Source: Domibacillus sp. DTU_2020_1001157_1_SI_ALB_TIR_016
GTDB lineage: Bacteria; Bacillota; Bacilli; Bacillales; Domibacillaceae
Reading direction: 5' to 3'
DNA: 64,000 bases
Assembly: GCF_032341995.1 (NCBI RefSeq)
Contig: NZ_CP135439.1
Span: 2,170,001 to 2,234,000 of the forward strand
This document shows, one piece after another, positions 1 through 6,159 of the stretch. The translations under genes and the position numbers were made by a program. Each line of letters starts with the position of its first letter. The stretch's first letter is position 1. The notes under the pieces are model-generated. The model was not told where the DNA came from, ran no database searches, and saw nothing but the letters and a program-made list of their open reading frames with translations.

Positions 1-580
1 TCAACAGTCCAGCTCTTTCTGTATCCATATTGCCAATCAACGGCAAAACGGCTATACCTTTTGAAAGAGGAACTACTGGAACGGATAACTCTATAAATGC
101 CGTTTTCGCATTCTCAAGGGTTTCCTTGTAAAAATGGATATAGGTCAAACTGAAGCAATAAACAGCATGGTCAAGGAGCGGGTCAATCACCCTGGCAGAG
201 GCAAACACTGTTCTCACCGACAAATTATGTTTGATTACAGCTTCTTCTATAACTTCACTTATAAAAGTACGGTAAAAGGCTGTATCTCCAAGTGCCTCAT
301 CTAATGAAACGCCTAAACTGTACGCAAATTGCCCTGTTTCTTTTCCCCATTGTTCTATATCGTTATATATTTTTTCTTTATCTACGCCTTTTACAAGGGC
401 TTCTCCAAAACGAGCTACAAAATTGGCTCTAATATTTATAACTTCTTGTTCATCCAACTGGGAGGCAATTTGTTTTTGTTCTTCAGTAGCTTCAGCTAAT
501 CTAATTTCATGGACCTTTTTAGCAATTTCGTGCTTTGCTTCTAATATTGCTTCCCCAAGAATCTTTAAGTCATTTTCCAT
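1..580 (-). CDS. RsbR-type stressosome protein (3' end beyond window)
   Basis: The first 193 residues are visible and the C-terminus lies beyond position 1. The N-terminal ~150 residues look like the RsbR non-heme globin-like sensor domain. They are followed by the beginning of a STAS domain (PVVPLSKGIAVLPLIGNMDT, about residues 165-185). RsbR paralogs form the stressosome with RsbS and release RsbT to activate the sigma-B cascade; that role is family knowledge. The start at 580 is preceded by GGAGG at 591-595 with 10-nt spacing. An ATG 4 nt upstream opens a frame that stops after four codons. Family members are about 270-280 aa, so about 80 residues are missing. No rsbS or rsbT gene is visible, so it may be one of the dispersed paralogs. 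Confidence 0.82.
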   Translation of the reverse strand, partial: MENDLKILGEAILEAKHEIAKKVHEIRLAEATEEQKQIASQLDEQEVINIRANFVARFGEALVKGVDKEKIYNDIEQWGKETGQFAYSLGVSLDEALGDTAFYRTFISEVIEEAVIKHNLSVRTVFASARVIDPLLDHAVYCFSLTYIHFYKETLENAKTAFIELSVPVVPLSKGIAVLPLIGNMDTERAGLL

Positions 581-886
581 TCATTTTTATCCTCCGAAGT
601 GTGCACCAATTTTCAGTATACTAAAGAACATATTACAAGGTTGCGATATGCTTCACAACCTTTATATTAGCTATTTTTCAGCTCATCCATACACGTTAAG
701 GCGGAAATAAAAAATAGTTAGACAAAAACAATGGGAAGCCTTAACCCAAGTTCTTACATGCTGTAGATAACTTCCTGTCATCTCTGCCTGGATATATCTT
801 TGCTGCTGTATTTCTATTGAATTTTAACCTTGAGCTATCTGTGGTTCGAGAAAGTGTTTTACTCAACGGTTTCGGTCAACTATCGA
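581..886. other. Intergenic stretch, no gene seen
   Basis: This AT-rich stretch holds the rsbR ribosome binding site at its left end. I see no convincing reading frame, RNA or repeat in it. Short open frames here lack ribosome binding sites. Confidence 0.4.
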
Positions 887-1060
887 TTAAAATTTAATAT
901 CAGTCTCCAGCTTAGCATGACAAGGCTTGTTGCCCTGCCAGCTAATAATCTGCTTGCCGTGTCCGCTTTCAGGCTTGTCAACTTCCCGCAACTTACCGTC
1001 CATAACCACATATACAGCGTCTTTCAATAAATTAATTTCTGTTGTTGTTTTAATCTCCAC
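887..1060 (-). CDS. Small phage-type protein, DUF3954-like (57 aa)
   Basis: This frame starts at GTG 1060, with a G-rich Shine-Dalgarno-like run (GGGGGG) just upstream, and encodes 57 residues. The pattern of short beta segments (AVYVVMDGKLREVDKP) followed by GHGKQIISWQGNKP matches my memory of the DUF3954 family, small proteins common in prophages of Bacillus. Function is unknown. There are no membrane segments or signal peptide. A rho-independent-looking hairpin (1111-1138) lies upstream but points the other way. The association with the integrase and RusA remnants suggests a prophage leftover. The family call is from memory; the reading frame itself is clear. Confidence 0.6.
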   Translation of the reverse strand: MEIKTTTEINLLKDAVYVVMDGKLREVDKPESGHGKQIISWQGNKPCHAKLETDIKF

Positions 1061-1110
1061 AAGAGAGCCCCCCAGTCTGTTAAAATAAGATCGCGAGTAA
1101 TATTTTAAAG

Positions 1111-1138
1111 GCCGGGGGATTTCCTCTCGGCTTTTTTT
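1111..1138 (+). terminator. Hairpin with T-run
   Basis: GCCGGGGG pairs with CTCTCGGC (with two G-T pairs) around a short loop, followed by seven T on the plus strand. No plus-strand gene precedes it, so it may be the orphan terminator of a lost gene. Confidence 0.5.
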
Positions 1139-1242
1139 AAAACTTTTTATTTATTTTTTCATATATGTGTATAAAGAGCTGAGGAGTAGGAAATGCTATT
1201 ACTGTTATCTATATCCAACTCCTAAAGCTCGTAACTTTGTCT

Positions 1243-1274
1243 ACAGTCAGGCCCCAGCCTGGCTGTCTTTTTTT
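1243..1274 (+). repeat. Repeated hairpin, copy 1 (CAGTCAGG...CCTGGCTG + T-run)
   Basis: ACAGTCAGGC (1243-1252) pairs with GCCTGGCTGT (1257-1266) apart from one G-T pair, followed by seven T. It sits immediately 3' of MAYRG gene copy A. Related hairpins occur at 2247, 2451, 3687 and, as a half copy, 6593. It has the form of a plus-strand terminator. Confidence 0.7.
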
Positions 1275-1575
1275 ATACAAGTCCCCACCGCTTCTTTGCT
1301 TCCTGCAGCCAACCAGCTGGCAGCTGAGGATATCGATTAATAATGTTTTCTTCCGTAAGACCCTGTTTGAGATACCGCTCGTATTGCTGCTTGTTTGGTC
1401 TTGTCAGACAAAGATTGTTCCTTTTGCGCTCACTGTTTTTAGAAAAACGTAAAGCATCATCTTGTTCTGCTTTCTTCACATGAGCTGGTCGCTTTGATTC
1501 AAACTCTTTAGCACAATAAGCCTGCACTTCCTCGGGTGTCCACTGCTGCACAATTACTGCTCCACGGTATGCCAT
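1273..1575 (-). CDS. MAYRG family protein, copy A (intact, 100 aa)
   Basis: This is a basic, unrecognised protein starting MAYRGAVIVQQWTPEEVQAYC. It has a central Lys/Arg-rich part (SKRPAHVKKAE, RFSKNSERKRNN) and an end that reads like a three-helix helix-turn-helix (YERYLKQGLTEENIINRYP then GWLQEAKKRWG). DNA or RNA binding is therefore inferred, not shown. The start at 1575 is preceded by AAGGAG. Three paralogs lie at 2482-2734, 4474-4782 and 6573-6965. Just upstream about 30 nt resemble the end of the IDEAL-like partner gene but contain a stop, so the partner of this copy has been lost. I do not recognise the family name. Confidence 0.6.
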   Translation of the reverse strand: MAYRGAVIVQQWTPEEVQAYCAKEFESKRPAHVKKAEQDDALRFSKNSERKRNNLCLTRPNKQQYERYLKQGLTEENIINRYPQLPAGWLQEAKKRWGLV

Positions 1576-1747
1576 TTTTTGTTCTCCTTCCGTCAATTCC
1601 TCCAATTATTTTTTATCACCTGTTTGTAACGCCAAATCAATCATTAATAATAAAAAATACATTTTTCGACAAATAGTTATTCCCTTTTATATATAAATAT
1701 TCTATAATATCCCTAAAGATGGTTACTATGAACTCAGGAGGAACGTC

Positions 1748-1915
1748 ATGAATTATACCCAAGGCGCTTTTTGTGACTTACTTGCTCGTATTAATAACCT
1801 TCGCCATCTAATGATTACAGCTGGACAGCAATATGGCCTTGGAAGCCAAGAGACGTTGCGTTACAGTGAACAGTTAGATGAGCTGATCCTTCAATATCAA
1901 TTTCAAAATAGATGA
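1748..1915 (+). CDS. Spo0E-like aspartyl-phosphate phosphatase (55 aa)
   Basis: The protein is 55 residues long and ends in the Spo0E-family signature GLGSQETLRYSEQLDELI. In that family the SQETLxxSxxLD stretch forms the second helix of a two-helix hairpin that docks on the response regulator. Family members dephosphorylate Spo0A~P and so delay sporulation. AGGAGG is placed 7 nt before the ATG. A second Spo0E-like gene follows at 2028-2213 on the same strand. The location among phage remnants suggests an element-borne regulator. Which response regulator it acts on cannot be told from sequence. Confidence 0.75.
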   Translation: MNYTQGAFCDLLARINNLRHLMITAGQQYGLGSQETLRYSEQLDELILQYQFQNR

Positions 1916-2027
1916 TTCAATTTAAAGCCGGATGAGTTTCGACTTTTTTTATTTAATTTTAAATCAATAGTTTCTTTCTTTTTTGTATGGGTATATATAC
2001 CTTATTAACCTAGAAAGAGAGAAAAGT

Positions 2028-2213
2028 ATGAACATAGAAAAAGATGGAATCAGTTATTTATTACTAGAAATAGAGAAGACTCGTGAATTATTGAACGCTG
2101 CCATTCAGTCACACGGAATCTCTAGCCAAGAAGCATTGGATCACAGTGAAGAGTTAAATAAATTGATTCTCCATGTCCAGCTTCACAATCGAAAAGCTCC
2201 TTGTTATACTTAA
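2028..2213 (+). CDS. Spo0E-like aspartyl-phosphate phosphatase (61 aa)
   Basis: This is the second small protein with the Spo0E signature: ISSQEALDHSEELNKLI near the end, preceded by a first helix (LLLEIEKTRELLNAAIQSHG). The frame is open from 1983, but the ATG at 2028 has a purine-rich ribosome binding site (GAAAGAGAGAAAAG) and gives the usual family length. A hairpin with T-run of the repeated type follows at 2247. It is distinct from the first copy at sequence level (different first helix), so it is not a recent duplicate. The predicted role is the same: dephosphorylation of Spo0A~P or a related regulator. Confidence 0.72.
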   Translation: MNIEKDGISYLLLEIEKTRELLNAAIQSHGISSQEALDHSEELNKLILHVQLHNRKAPCYT

Positions 2214-2246
2214 CGAGATTGCCTCAATTTTACATACTCGCTTAAA

Positions 2247-2274
2247 CAGTCAGATTCCCTTCTGGCTGCTTTTT
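2247..2274 (+). terminator. Terminator of the second spo0E-like gene; repeated hairpin, copy 2
   Basis: CAGTCAGATTCCCTTCTGGCTG folds into a 7-bp stem (one G-T) and is followed by CTTTTT. It lies 34 bases after the stop of the second Spo0E-like gene, in the correct orientation. Confidence 0.7.
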
Positions 2275-2315
2275 CATCTTTTCCTTAATTAGGGTAAATG
2301 TCTAATATCGAGGTG

Positions 2316-2432
2316 TTAAATATTAGTGTCCCCTAACTTATAACGTCCTTGGTGTTCGCTTTGGCCTTGAAGCTTGGAAATCTCCTCGGCTTTCTTGTAT
2401 AAATTTCTCTTGAGTGGTCCATACTGTGGCAT
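2316..2432 (-). CDS. Small protein downstream of MAYRG copy B (38 aa)
   Basis: This short frame starts MPQYGPLKRNLYKKAEEI. It has a strong AGGAGG about 12 nt upstream, placed directly after the repeated hairpin that follows MAYRG copy B. The reason to believe it is a gene is conservation: a second, degraded copy of the same protein (RPLKNNLCRKAREALEMEE) occurs at 3539-3686, also directly after a hairpin of the same type. The protein is charged and probably helical, with no membrane segment. I do not recognise it. On the minus strand it forms the third gene of the repeated module. Confidence 0.45.
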   Translation of the reverse strand: MPQYGPLKRNLYKKAEEISKLQGQSEHQGRYKLGDTNI

Positions 2433-2450
2433 GGGTAAGCCACCCCTCCT

Positions 2451-2483
2451 GCAGTCAGGTTTTTTACACCTGGCTGCTTTTTT
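2451..2483 (+). repeat. Repeated hairpin, copy 3
   Basis: GCAGTCAGGT pairs with ACCTGGCTGC (one G-T) and is followed by six T on the plus strand. On the minus strand it lies between MAYRG copy B and the 38-residue gene, where it would be an intercistronic hairpin. Confidence 0.65.
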
Positions 2484-2734
2484 ATGCAAATCCCCATCGT
2501 TTTCTTCGCTTCCGTCAATCCCTGTTGCAACTATCGCTCGTATTGCTGCTTATTCGGTCTTGTCAGACACAGATTGTTCCCCTTTCGCTCACTGTTTTTT
2601 GAAAAACGAAGGGCATCCTCTTTTTCTGCTTTCCTCACATAAGCCGGTCGCTTTGATCCAAACTCCTCAGCGCAATATCCTTGTACTTGTTCTGGCGTAC
2701 ATTGCTGTACCACTACTGCTCCACGGTATGCCAT
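2482..2734 (-). pseudogene. MAYRG family protein, copy B (decayed)
   Basis: The first 66 codons match copies A and C closely (MAYRGAVVVQQCTPEQVQGYC). A stop then interrupts the frame after NKQQYER. Compared with copy A, about 50 nt coding the HTH-like helix (ENIINRYPQLPAGWLQ) are missing between two GGAAG repeats, and there is a +1 shift near the end. This is the pattern expected of replication slippage between short direct repeats. The truncated protein would lack the whole HTH-like end. The upstream IDEAL-like partner remains intact and overlaps its start. Confidence 0.65.
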
Positions 2735-3033
2735 TTTTGTTTTTCTCCCATCAATTCTCTAAACCATTTTTCATCCCTCGTCAGCAGAGCCAGATCAATG
2801 AACGCTGATTTATCCTGAAGCTTGTCCCAAAAATCACCTACAGGTTCAAGCTGGTCTTCTCCATAAAGACCTTGAGTTGGCTTCTTAAATTCAATTTCCT
2901 TCCCTACGATCCAGGCTACTTTTGTTAATTCGATTTGATGGTCATAAAATCCAACCTGCGCAATATTACTAACATAGCCGACTGCCGAAATGCTACCGAT
3001 TTGGACTTTCATCCACTCTCCTAATCTAATCAA
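2713..3033 (-). CDS. IDEAL-like domain protein, partner of MAYRG copy B (106 aa)
   Basis: The N-terminal half (GEWMKVQIGSISAVGYVSNI, then DHQIELTKV) reads as a small beta-barrel. The C-terminal part DKSAFIDLALLTRDEKWFREL fits the IDEAL domain pattern (IDxALxxxDxxxFxxL) found in Bacillus regulators and prophage proteins. A TTG at 3033 with AAGGGG 8 nt upstream gives the best start. The paralog at 4739-5068 also begins with TTG in the same spacing. The end overlaps the start of the MAYRG gene by 22 nt, implying translational coupling. Function is unknown; a protein-protein adaptor role is an inference from the IDEAL pattern. Confidence 0.55.
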   Translation of the reverse strand: MIRLGEWMKVQIGSISAVGYVSNIAQVGFYDHQIELTKVAWIVGKEIEFKKPTQGLYGEDQLEPVGDFWDKLQDKSAFIDLALLTRDEKWFRELMGEKQKWHTVEQ

Positions 3034-3165
3034 GGCTGCCACCCCTTTTATTCAATTCGACGTCCCCTCAAATAATTTCCCTGTATTATATTTACTTTTA
3101 ACCCAGTTAGTGTATAATTTGATGAGCTGATAAAGCCTATTTAATATTATATTCGTAGGATAGGA

Positions 3166-3477
3166 ATGATTAGACTTATGGTGAAACTAAAGTTTTTCTT
3201 GTATATGTTTTTTATTTATTTTGCTGCTATGGTCTGTTATCTTATTTTGCATAATGAAGCTTCTACTAAAACATTTAGTGAACTTGCTGGAGAAGAAATA
3301 ATAAAATTTACTATCATTGGAATTATAATTCTCTCTGCTTCTTTCCTCTTTGGTGATCTTTATAATGAACGGTTTAAGGAAATTCGAAGAAGCATAAGAA
3401 TAATATTATTTCTTCTTTCTTTGTTTGCCTCGGTTGTCACAGCAATCTTACTTATGGGTGACTATTTGATAAAATAA
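3166..3477 (+). CDS. Small membrane protein, unknown (103 aa)
   Basis: The protein has three predicted membrane segments: about residues 8-28 (FFLYMFFIYFAAMVCYLIL), 47-65 (FTIIGIIILSASFLFGDLY) and 79-99 (ILFLLSLFASVVTAILLMG). A short charged loop (NERFKEIRRSIR) separates the second and third. Starts at 3166 and 3178 are both possible; the first follows AGGATAGGA. I do not recognise a family. It stands alone, followed by a GC-rich hairpin at 3511. Its low GC content and lack of recognisable relatives fit an accessory gene. Confidence 0.5.
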   Translation: MIRLMVKLKFFLYMFFIYFAAMVCYLILHNEASTKTFSELAGEEIIKFTIIGIIILSASFLFGDLYNERFKEIRRSIRIILFLLSLFASVVTAILLMGDYLIK

Positions 3478-3510
3478 GAGAAGCTAATAAACAGTTTTGA
3501 TCTGTTGTTG

Positions 3511-3529
3511 AGGAGGGGAAGTCCCTCCT
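3511..3529 (+). terminator. Terminator after the membrane protein gene
   Basis: AGGAGGG and CCCTCCT form a 7-bp stem around GAAGT, followed by TTGTT. It lies 34 bases after the stop at 3477. Confidence 0.55.
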
Positions 3530-3538
3530 TTGTTAATT

Positions 3539-3719
3539 AAGCAGTTCCGTCCTGCTCATATTTCTCTTCCTGGGGATTCTGCTCTCTTTCTTCTTTTTTA
3601 GGCTCTTCCATCTCAAGAGCTTCCCTGGCTTTTCTGCATAAATTATTCTTTAATGGTCTATAATTTTATACTGGTAAGCTGTTTCTGCAGTCAGGTCCCT
3701 TACGCCTGGCTGCTTTTTT
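3539..3719 (-). pseudogene. Tail fragment of a further IDEAL/MAYRG module
   Basis: This fragment holds the repeated hairpin (3687-3713, followed by six T on the plus strand). Next to it on the minus strand is a decayed relative of the 38-residue gene (RPLKNNLCRKAREALEMEE and an acidic end), without a start codon or ribosome binding site. The DNA shared with the module B tail runs on both sides of the hairpin (for example TGGTAAGC next to it). The MAYRG gene that should lie upstream on the minus strand is absent; the secreted-protein gene at 3892 lies there instead. It is the remnant of a fifth module copy. Confidence 0.5.
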
Positions 3720-3891
3720 ATGCAAATTTTCTCTAAAATAATTGTTTGTTACATCAAGCATCATTATGAAATATTAATCATTAATGTAATTTTTATATAT
3801 AAAAGGTTTATTATTCCATAACTGTTTGATAGGTTTAAAAAGGTAATATTCCATAATTTCTCACCTAAAACCACAATGGGGGTAATAAATC
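3720..3891. other. AT-rich leader of the secreted protein gene
   Basis: Very AT-rich sequence with several TATAAT-like runs, but no promoter pair I would commit to. No gene seen. Confidence 0.3.
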
Positions 3892-4422
3892 ATGCAAAAA
3901 GCTATTAAAAACAAACTCGGAAAACTAGCAATTACTGGCGCTCTTGCTCTCGGCGGACTTGGCGCAGCAGAGACTCTTCTTCCAAAAGGAGCTCAGCATA
4001 CGGCATCAGCAGCTACTATAAGTGAAGTACAGGGAAACCTTTCAGCCCAGTATGCTTCTTATGCCAAAAATTCCTTGAGTGTCTACATGGACGTCCTAGG
4101 TGAGAAACCGGCAGATGATAATGATTTTGCTAAGGCTTTTGAAACAAAACACCGTGCAACATTTTATATTACAAATTCAAAGGGATTCGCTGTACACAGT
4201 GGTTCATTAAATAAGTGGGTAAAAATACCACAAAAGAAAGACCGTATTCGTTACTTTGAATCGTTAACAAATATTAGCACTTCCAAGCTACCAGCTGGCC
4301 ACTATCGTGTTTATGTGCAAGTTCCTTTGGATGACAGCCCCTTGACTTCATTTCATGAACCTATGTTGACTCGCCATTTCTATAAAGATGCTGCTGGGAA
4401 GCTCTCTCAGTTCTCTAAATAA
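3892..4422 (+). CDS. Secreted protein, unknown (176 aa)
   Basis: The N-terminus is a typical Sec signal peptide: MQKAIKNKLGK, a hydrophobic stretch (LAITGALALGGLGAA), and a probable cleavage after TASA near residue 40. The mature ~135 residues include HRATFYITNSKGFAVHSGS and a segment LPAGHYRVYVQVP, suggesting a beta-sandwich. There are no cysteines, LPXTG motif or cell-wall binding repeats. GGGG about 9 nt before the ATG is the ribosome binding site. I do not recognise the family. No clear terminator follows before MAYRG copy C, which converges on it. Confidence 0.6.
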   Translation: MQKAIKNKLGKLAITGALALGGLGAAETLLPKGAQHTASAATISEVQGNLSAQYASYAKNSLSVYMDVLGEKPADDNDFAKAFETKHRATFYITNSKGFAVHSGSLNKWVKIPQKKDRIRYFESLTNISTSKLPAGHYRVYVQVPLDDSPLTSFHEPMLTRHFYKDAAGKLSQFSK

Positions 4423-4473
4423 TCATTGTCTGTCCTGAACATGACGTTAAACTGTTCTTTTTGATTGTTGATT

Positions 4474-4782
4474 TTAGTCTTCTTTCACTCCCCAACGCTT
4501 TTTTGCCTCCTGTAACCACCCTACTGGCAGGTGAGGATATCGATTAATAATGTTTTCTTCAGTTAAACCCTGTTTCAGATACCGTTCGTATTGCTGCTTG
4601 TTTGGTCTGGTTAGGCAAAGATCGTTCCTTTTGCGTTCACTGTTTTTAGAAAAACGAAGAGCATCTTCTTCCTCTGCCTTCTTTACATATGTCGGACGCT
4701 TTGATCCAAAATTTTTATCACAGTAAGTTTTTACTTCCTCAGGTGTCCATTGTTGCACTGTTACTGCTCCTCGGTATGCCAT
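4474..4782 (-). CDS. MAYRG family protein, copy C (intact, 102 aa)
   Basis: This full-length copy is closely similar to copy A along its whole length and ends AKKRWGVKED. It has the same order: TPEEVKTYC, a basic middle (SKRPTYVKKAE, SKNSERKRND), then the HTH-like YERYLKQGLTEENIINRYP and GWLQEAKKRWG. GGAGG lies 7 nt before the ATG, and the start is inside the end of the IDEAL-like partner gene, so this is the best-preserved two-gene module in the window. No copy of the repeated hairpin follows it. The proposed nucleic-acid binding is inference from charge and predicted helices. Confidence 0.62.
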   Translation of the reverse strand: MAYRGAVTVQQWTPEEVKTYCDKNFGSKRPTYVKKAEEEDALRFSKNSERKRNDLCLTRPNKQQYERYLKQGLTEENIINRYPHLPVGWLQEAKKRWGVKED

Positions 4783-5068
4783 TTTTTAATCCTCCCGTCA
4801 ATCCTTCAAACCATTCTTTGTCCTTTGTCATAAGAGCTAGATCTATGAGCGCTGTTTTATCCTGAATATCATCCAATAGTGTGCCAATGGGTTTTAGACG
4901 GTGCTCTCCAAATAGTAATTTCGTTGGCGATCCCCACATCATTTTGCCTTTTATAATTCTTCCTACTATGGCTAGCTCAATTTGATTATCATAATAACCG
5001 ATACTACTCACATATCCGATGACTATAATGTCCCCAATTTTGGCTATTTTCCACTCTCCGATCTCCAA
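4739..5068 (-). CDS. IDEAL-like domain protein, partner of MAYRG copy C (109 aa)
   Basis: Paralog of the gene at 2713-3033: GEWKIAKIGDIIVIGYVSSI and DNQIELAIV (beta-rich), then LKPIGTLLDDIQDKTALID and LALMTKDKEWFEGL, the IDEAL-like part. The TTG at 5068 with GGGGAG 6 nt upstream is the most likely start and aligns with the paralog. The coding region overlaps the next gene by 44 nt, and the last ~20 residues (SSNSATMDT) fall in that overlap and are not conserved in the paralog. The function is not known. Confidence 0.55.
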   Translation of the reverse strand: MEIGEWKIAKIGDIIVIGYVSSIGYYDNQIELAIVGRIIKGKMMWGSPTKLLFGEHRLKPIGTLLDDIQDKTALIDLALMTKDKEWFEGLTGGLKNGIPRSSNSATMDT

Positions 5069-5688
5069 GTCTCTCTCCCCTTTTTTCAAATAAGCAAAAG
5101 TACAAACTATGTTAGAGGTAAAAGGAGGGCATGTTTATAGATTTCCGTACAATACATCCAAATTCTTTTCTTTCTATAAGTATAAGGACACCGCTTCTGC
5201 CTCCATTCCCTCCTTTTTATATTCTATTACCGACGCTTCTTGCCCGATCCCCTGCTCAAGAAGCTTTCTTCAGAACCAGAAATCCTGAGAAGTTGGCTTA
5301 TCTTCAACACCAAAAATGACCTAATCTCCCTGTGGAAGTTGCAAGGCCGCCACCCCTTTTATTCAATTTTTCGGACGTACTGTTGATTTAATTAATTACC
5401 TTCTCACTGTTTAACTCGTCGCTGAATATAATAAAAATAGGCTATCCATTTTAGTCTTCCTTCTTCAATCACTAATCACTTTCGAACAACTATTCTTGCC
5501 TAGAATAGTTGTTTTTTTGATTCAATAGAATCTGTCTATTGTCGCTTAAGCTAAGATTTTTATTGCTTACATGGATAGACTTCTTATTAAGCTGTTTTAC
5601 TTTCATTCTTCATTAACTGTACAATTTATATTCATTAACCAACGCCTGGATATCTTCATATACTAATCCAAAAATGGAGTTGATCTTC
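5069..5688. other. Gene-poor stretch with module head remnant and orphan hairpin
   Basis: Positions 5342-5368 repeat 3031-3057 (27 nt, one mismatch), the ribosome-binding and start region of the IDEAL-like gene. The minus-strand frame then hits a stop within a few codons, so this is a sixth, nearly erased module start. A perfect hairpin with T-run lies at 5485-5519. No reading frame here has a credible ribosome binding site or family match. Confidence 0.45.
5485..5519 (+). terminator. Orphan terminator hairpin
   Basis: AACAACTATTC pairs perfectly with GAATAGTTGTT around TTGCCTA and is followed by T6. No plus-strand gene precedes it within 400 bases. Confidence 0.65.
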
Positions 5689-6024
5689 ATGGTGAAATGG
5701 ATTGACGTATCAACATCACAACACCAATTGAAACTTTTTGATGGAAATAAACTTATAAAAGCTTACCCCATTGCAGTTGGAAAAATATTATCACCCACTC
5801 CTTCTGGGACATACACCATTATCAACAAACAGCGCAATCCTGGTGGACCATTTGGAGTGTTTTGGATGGGGCTGTCCAAGCCTCATTATGGTATACATGG
5901 TACAAATAATCCCGCTTCAATTGGAAAGGATGTCTCACACGGATGTATTAGGATGTTTAATAATGATGTCCTAGACTTATCTTCGAAAGTGCCAATTGGT
6001 ACTAGAGTTTCCATTCATAAATAA
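5689..6024 (+). CDS. L,D-transpeptidase catalytic domain protein (111 aa)
   Basis: This is a complete but minimal YkuD/ErfK-type L,D-transpeptidase domain. The catalytic motif HGTNN...SHGCIRM is present near residues 82-102 with His and Cys intact, and PTPSGTYTI matches the usual strand before it. Such enzymes make 3-3 peptidoglycan cross-links or attach proteins to the wall. There is no signal peptide, LysM or membrane segment, which is unusual for a wall enzyme, although short cytosolic-looking YkuD proteins of Bacillus (YciB/YkuD type) are known. The ATG at 5689 has GGAG 9 nt upstream; an ATG at 5674 would add five residues. Confidence 0.82.
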   Translation: MVKWIDVSTSQHQLKLFDGNKLIKAYPIAVGKILSPTPSGTYTIINKQRNPGGPFGVFWMGLSKPHYGIHGTNNPASIGKDVSHGCIRMFNNDVLDLSSKVPIGTRVSIHK

Positions 6025-6159
6025 TATTTTGGTCCTTTTCTCTATCTCTTAATCAACTAAGGTACCGGTTTATGCACACTCCTTTTCAATTGTCCTAGAT
6101 CGCTTCTATTTGTTTCAGCATATTATGTGAGTACTTATCTAATAAAGGAGTGAAATCGC

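Noticed and set aside
423..710. 95-aa plus-strand frame opposite rsbR
   Set aside because: Antisense to a clear RsbR coding region, with no ribosome binding site.
2333..2530. 65-aa minus-strand frame overlapping the 38-aa gene
   Set aside because: The other frame is the one with a conserved second copy at 3539-3686; this frame is not conserved there.
2374..2808. 144-aa plus-strand frame
   Set aside because: Antisense to the IDEAL-like and MAYRG genes; its hydrophobic composition is a by-product of the opposite strand.
5131..5319. 62-aa plus-strand frame
   Set aside because: No ribosome match beyond chance, proline/leucine-rich low-complexity product, and it covers a module remnant on the other strand.
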